Assembly: GCA_951230915.1 (NCBI GenBank)
Contig: OX579638.1
Coordinates: 27,732,696-27,796,695, forward strand
Origin: Antitrichia curtipendula
Lineage: Eukaryota; Streptophyta; Bryopsida; Hypnales; Leucodontaceae
DNA: 64,000 nt
Reading direction: 5' to 3'
Of the stretch, positions 61,531-64,000 are shown in pieces. The translations under genes were made by a program, and so were the position numbers. The notes beneath the pieces were generated by a model. The model saw only the letters and a list, made by a program, of their open reading frames with translations, did not search any database and had not been told where the DNA came from. Each line of letters begins with the position of its first letter. Positions within the stretch are counted from its first letter, which is position 1.

Positions 61531-64000
61531 AGCACATGCGGTATGTAAAATAATAGTACTTCAACATTTAGGCACCATATGGAAAGCAAAAAAACCTAAA
61601 GTTCATTGAACCTTAACAAAGAAGTTGAATCTTTTTGAATTGATCAAAGAAATAGGAATTAGCCTTTTTCATTAACACTATGGACACTTATGAAGTAAAA
61701 ATAATATTTTATTTTTTAATTTCTATTTCTTCATAATTTCTTAATTTTTTTCTATATTCTATAAAAAAAATTCCAACATATTTCGAAAGATATTGTATGT
61801 ATTTCAGTCTCAGTTTATAATCTGTGCATTCAAATTTGAGAGAAAACCTTTTTTGCAGTGTGAAAGGTTCTTTTTTATACAGATAGAAAGATTTCTATAT
61901 TTAATTTTTAATTTTTAAATAATTATTAAAATTCCTAAATTAAAATTCTTAAAAATATAAAAGTACTTAATTTCTAGTGCTTTCAAATAAAAAGCTTTAT
62001 GTATTCATGTATTCATTTTTAATTTTGATGTAATTATTCAAATTCTTTGAATTTTTATACTAATTTTTTTTTAAAGTAGATTTATGTATCAATTTTTTAT
62101 TTTTATATAATTCTTAAAACTCTTAAAATTCTTGTACTACTTTTTTAAAGAGAATAGAATTCAGGCAATTATTGCCTCTTTTGAGGTGATAGTGTAAAAT
62201 CATGTACAAATGTAATAGACGGGTGGTCAAAGAACAACTTTTGCACACGTAACATATTGTCAATGGTTGAAAATGATTTTAATTTTTCTATATTGCATCA
62301 CACATATTACACAAAACACAAGAAGTGTTTCAATGGTCATAATTGCACTCAAAGTCTATTGAGCAAAAATGCGTTGTTTGTTCTTTCAAAAGTGCATTTA
62401 TTGATATTCCTTGATGACTATACACCACCCATTAATTCTACTTTAGCCGTTTATAGATTTTGGCCCAAAATGACTTCAATCACTTATGTCGAGCATTTGT
62501 ATCAACTTGAGTCAATTCAAAGAGCACATTATACTTCAAAAACATTTTATAATTTGAAATAAATCTCCAATAATTATGCTAAACAATAGAAGCCTCAACA
62601 TTTCAAAATGATAATCAAATTGATGAAATCGGTTGCAAATCTAATCTAGTATTTCCTTGTGAAGATCACCATTACTGAAGCCAACAATATAGTCGATGCA
62701 ACATCAACAACAAAAGACAATCACATATACCAGATGAAAGCAATAGACTAGCACATTCCTTCAAAATAATTCAATTGAATATTCTCCAACTGAAGACATA
62801 GAGGAATTTGTACATCACATGCATTTAGAAGATTAACGTCATTTGAATAGATGAGAAGCACAATGAAAACTATAATTTATGATTTTAATTAGTGACTAGA
62901 GGTTGGCGCTTGCTATGCAACGCAGTCATCATTAGAATTTTATTAGAATTTTTATGTATTAGATCAAATGCAAAACAAAAATTTCAATAAATCTTCAAAT
63001 AAAAATTACTAAAATCTTTGTATAATTTTGTTTATAAGTAAGCATATATTGAAATGTACAATAGAAATTTATTGAATGATGATTGAAATATATGCAATGG
63101 TGAATATTGTAAAAGATACACATTTATTGTAATGCATTCAAAAGTTGACTCAATTGTTACAAACAATGGCAATTCAAAAACTTGGTGAATTGAAAAGAAA
63201 AACTTGTAAATTCCAAAAACTTCATGAATAATTTAATTATTGTGAAATCCAAAATCGCTTCAATTGAATAAATTTCTCAAACCATTTGGTAGTAGCAATA
63301 GAATTTTGAAATCATAAAAGCTATAAAAGTGATATTACAGAGGTGATTGCAAACTACTACTCTATTTCTGTAATATAACATTGTGTGAAAATTTTATTTT
63401 TATGTATGCATGATTGAAAATATTTTTACAAAATATTAAAATTAATTATTTCAAAGACTTATTGAAATCATTATCATGCATTCTATTCAAATATATCAAA
63501 ATTTTATTAATATGTGATACAATGAATGCATAGCATAGCAAGCATGAACCTCTATTATTAATGGTAGCATTTGTGATATTACAGAGGGAATTATGATTTT
63601 AGTAGTATGATTTTGCAATTAGTTGTGTTTGATTACTTTAAAGCAAATCTCTTCAAATTGTTTTCCATCAAGAACGTTGCAAGGTTGAAATATGCAATTA
63701 AACTGAAACCTGCACATTACTAAGTTACGTTTCTACAATGATAACATAGAAGATTTCCATTTATAAATAAGGACAAATGGCAGAATTAGAGAAGAAGCAT
63801 GAACAACATGAGAAATTGTTCAACCACATCAAAAAAAATCTGCAAAAAGCTATTTCCAAAGTAAGTTTATCCTTATCCTTCCTCAAGTTACATAGAAATA
63901 TATGAAATTCCAACATGTGAAGCTACCATAACATAATACAACAGGAGAGAAAATAGAATAAGAAGACAATGCTTGTAACTTCATTTGAATCCAAATTTGC
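61531..64000. other. AT-rich gene-free DNA to the window edge
   Basis: The ORF at 62257-62562 (plus) has 101 codons but no recognised domain; it could be a decayed transposon fragment. The remainder is AT-rich with poly-T runs. I see no gene, RNA or complete element. Confidence 0.4.

Overview
This is nuclear DNA from a land plant or close streptophyte relative. Three intron-split genes with plant-type GT-AG splice sites lie in a very AT-rich, transposon-filled background. The lineage cannot be fixed from the window. Low GC, few genes, a zinc-finger factor with no close flowering-plant match that I recognise, and many short inverted-repeat transposons suggest a non-flowering plant, but that is inference.

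Genes. (1) Minus strand, 4032 down to 425 and beyond the left edge: ten exons of a plant protein with an N-terminal CinA-like domain and a C-terminal nucleotidylyltransferase domain (GSFNPLHDGH); the last exon(s) are outside the window. (2) Plus strand, 30511-32432: a two-exon, four-finger zinc-finger transcription factor of the plant IDD/WIP/STOP1 type, with a long poly-asparagine tract and a long leader. (3) Plus strand, 37753-41356: six exons that join in frame into a 278-residue DWARF27-type beta-carotene isomerase, the entry enzyme of strigolactone synthesis. None overlap and nothing suggests they are co-regulated.

The rest is mobile or repetitive. A dead Helitron (Rep/helicase) on the minus strand spans about 56829-61530 and carries two younger insertions. 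A collapsed LTR retrotransposon with an initiator-Met tRNA primer site and a perfect 5-bp target duplication lies at 48884-49752. Two foldback elements have CACTA-type ends. Three inverted-repeat families recur without a visible transposase: TA-flanked elements starting AGGTA/AGGTG, TTAA-flanked elements starting CCCCTAAAG (piggyBac-like in target and tip), and GC-rich elements with tips like GGCCTCCGGAGGGCCG. There are also a 43-bp minisatellite, a 16-bp ATATC satellite, an AAT microsatellite and an interstitial telomere-like tract.

Layout: 1-4.3 kb gene 1 and its promoter; 4.3-7 kb moderate-GC sequence with unassigned ORFs; 7-28.8 kb transposon-rich; 28.8-33.1 kb zinc-finger gene; 33.1-36.5 kb intergenic; 36.5-41.4 kb D27 gene; 41.4-64 kb transposon-rich, ending in the Helitron. 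I saw no tRNA, rRNA, CRISPR array or bacterial-type operon.
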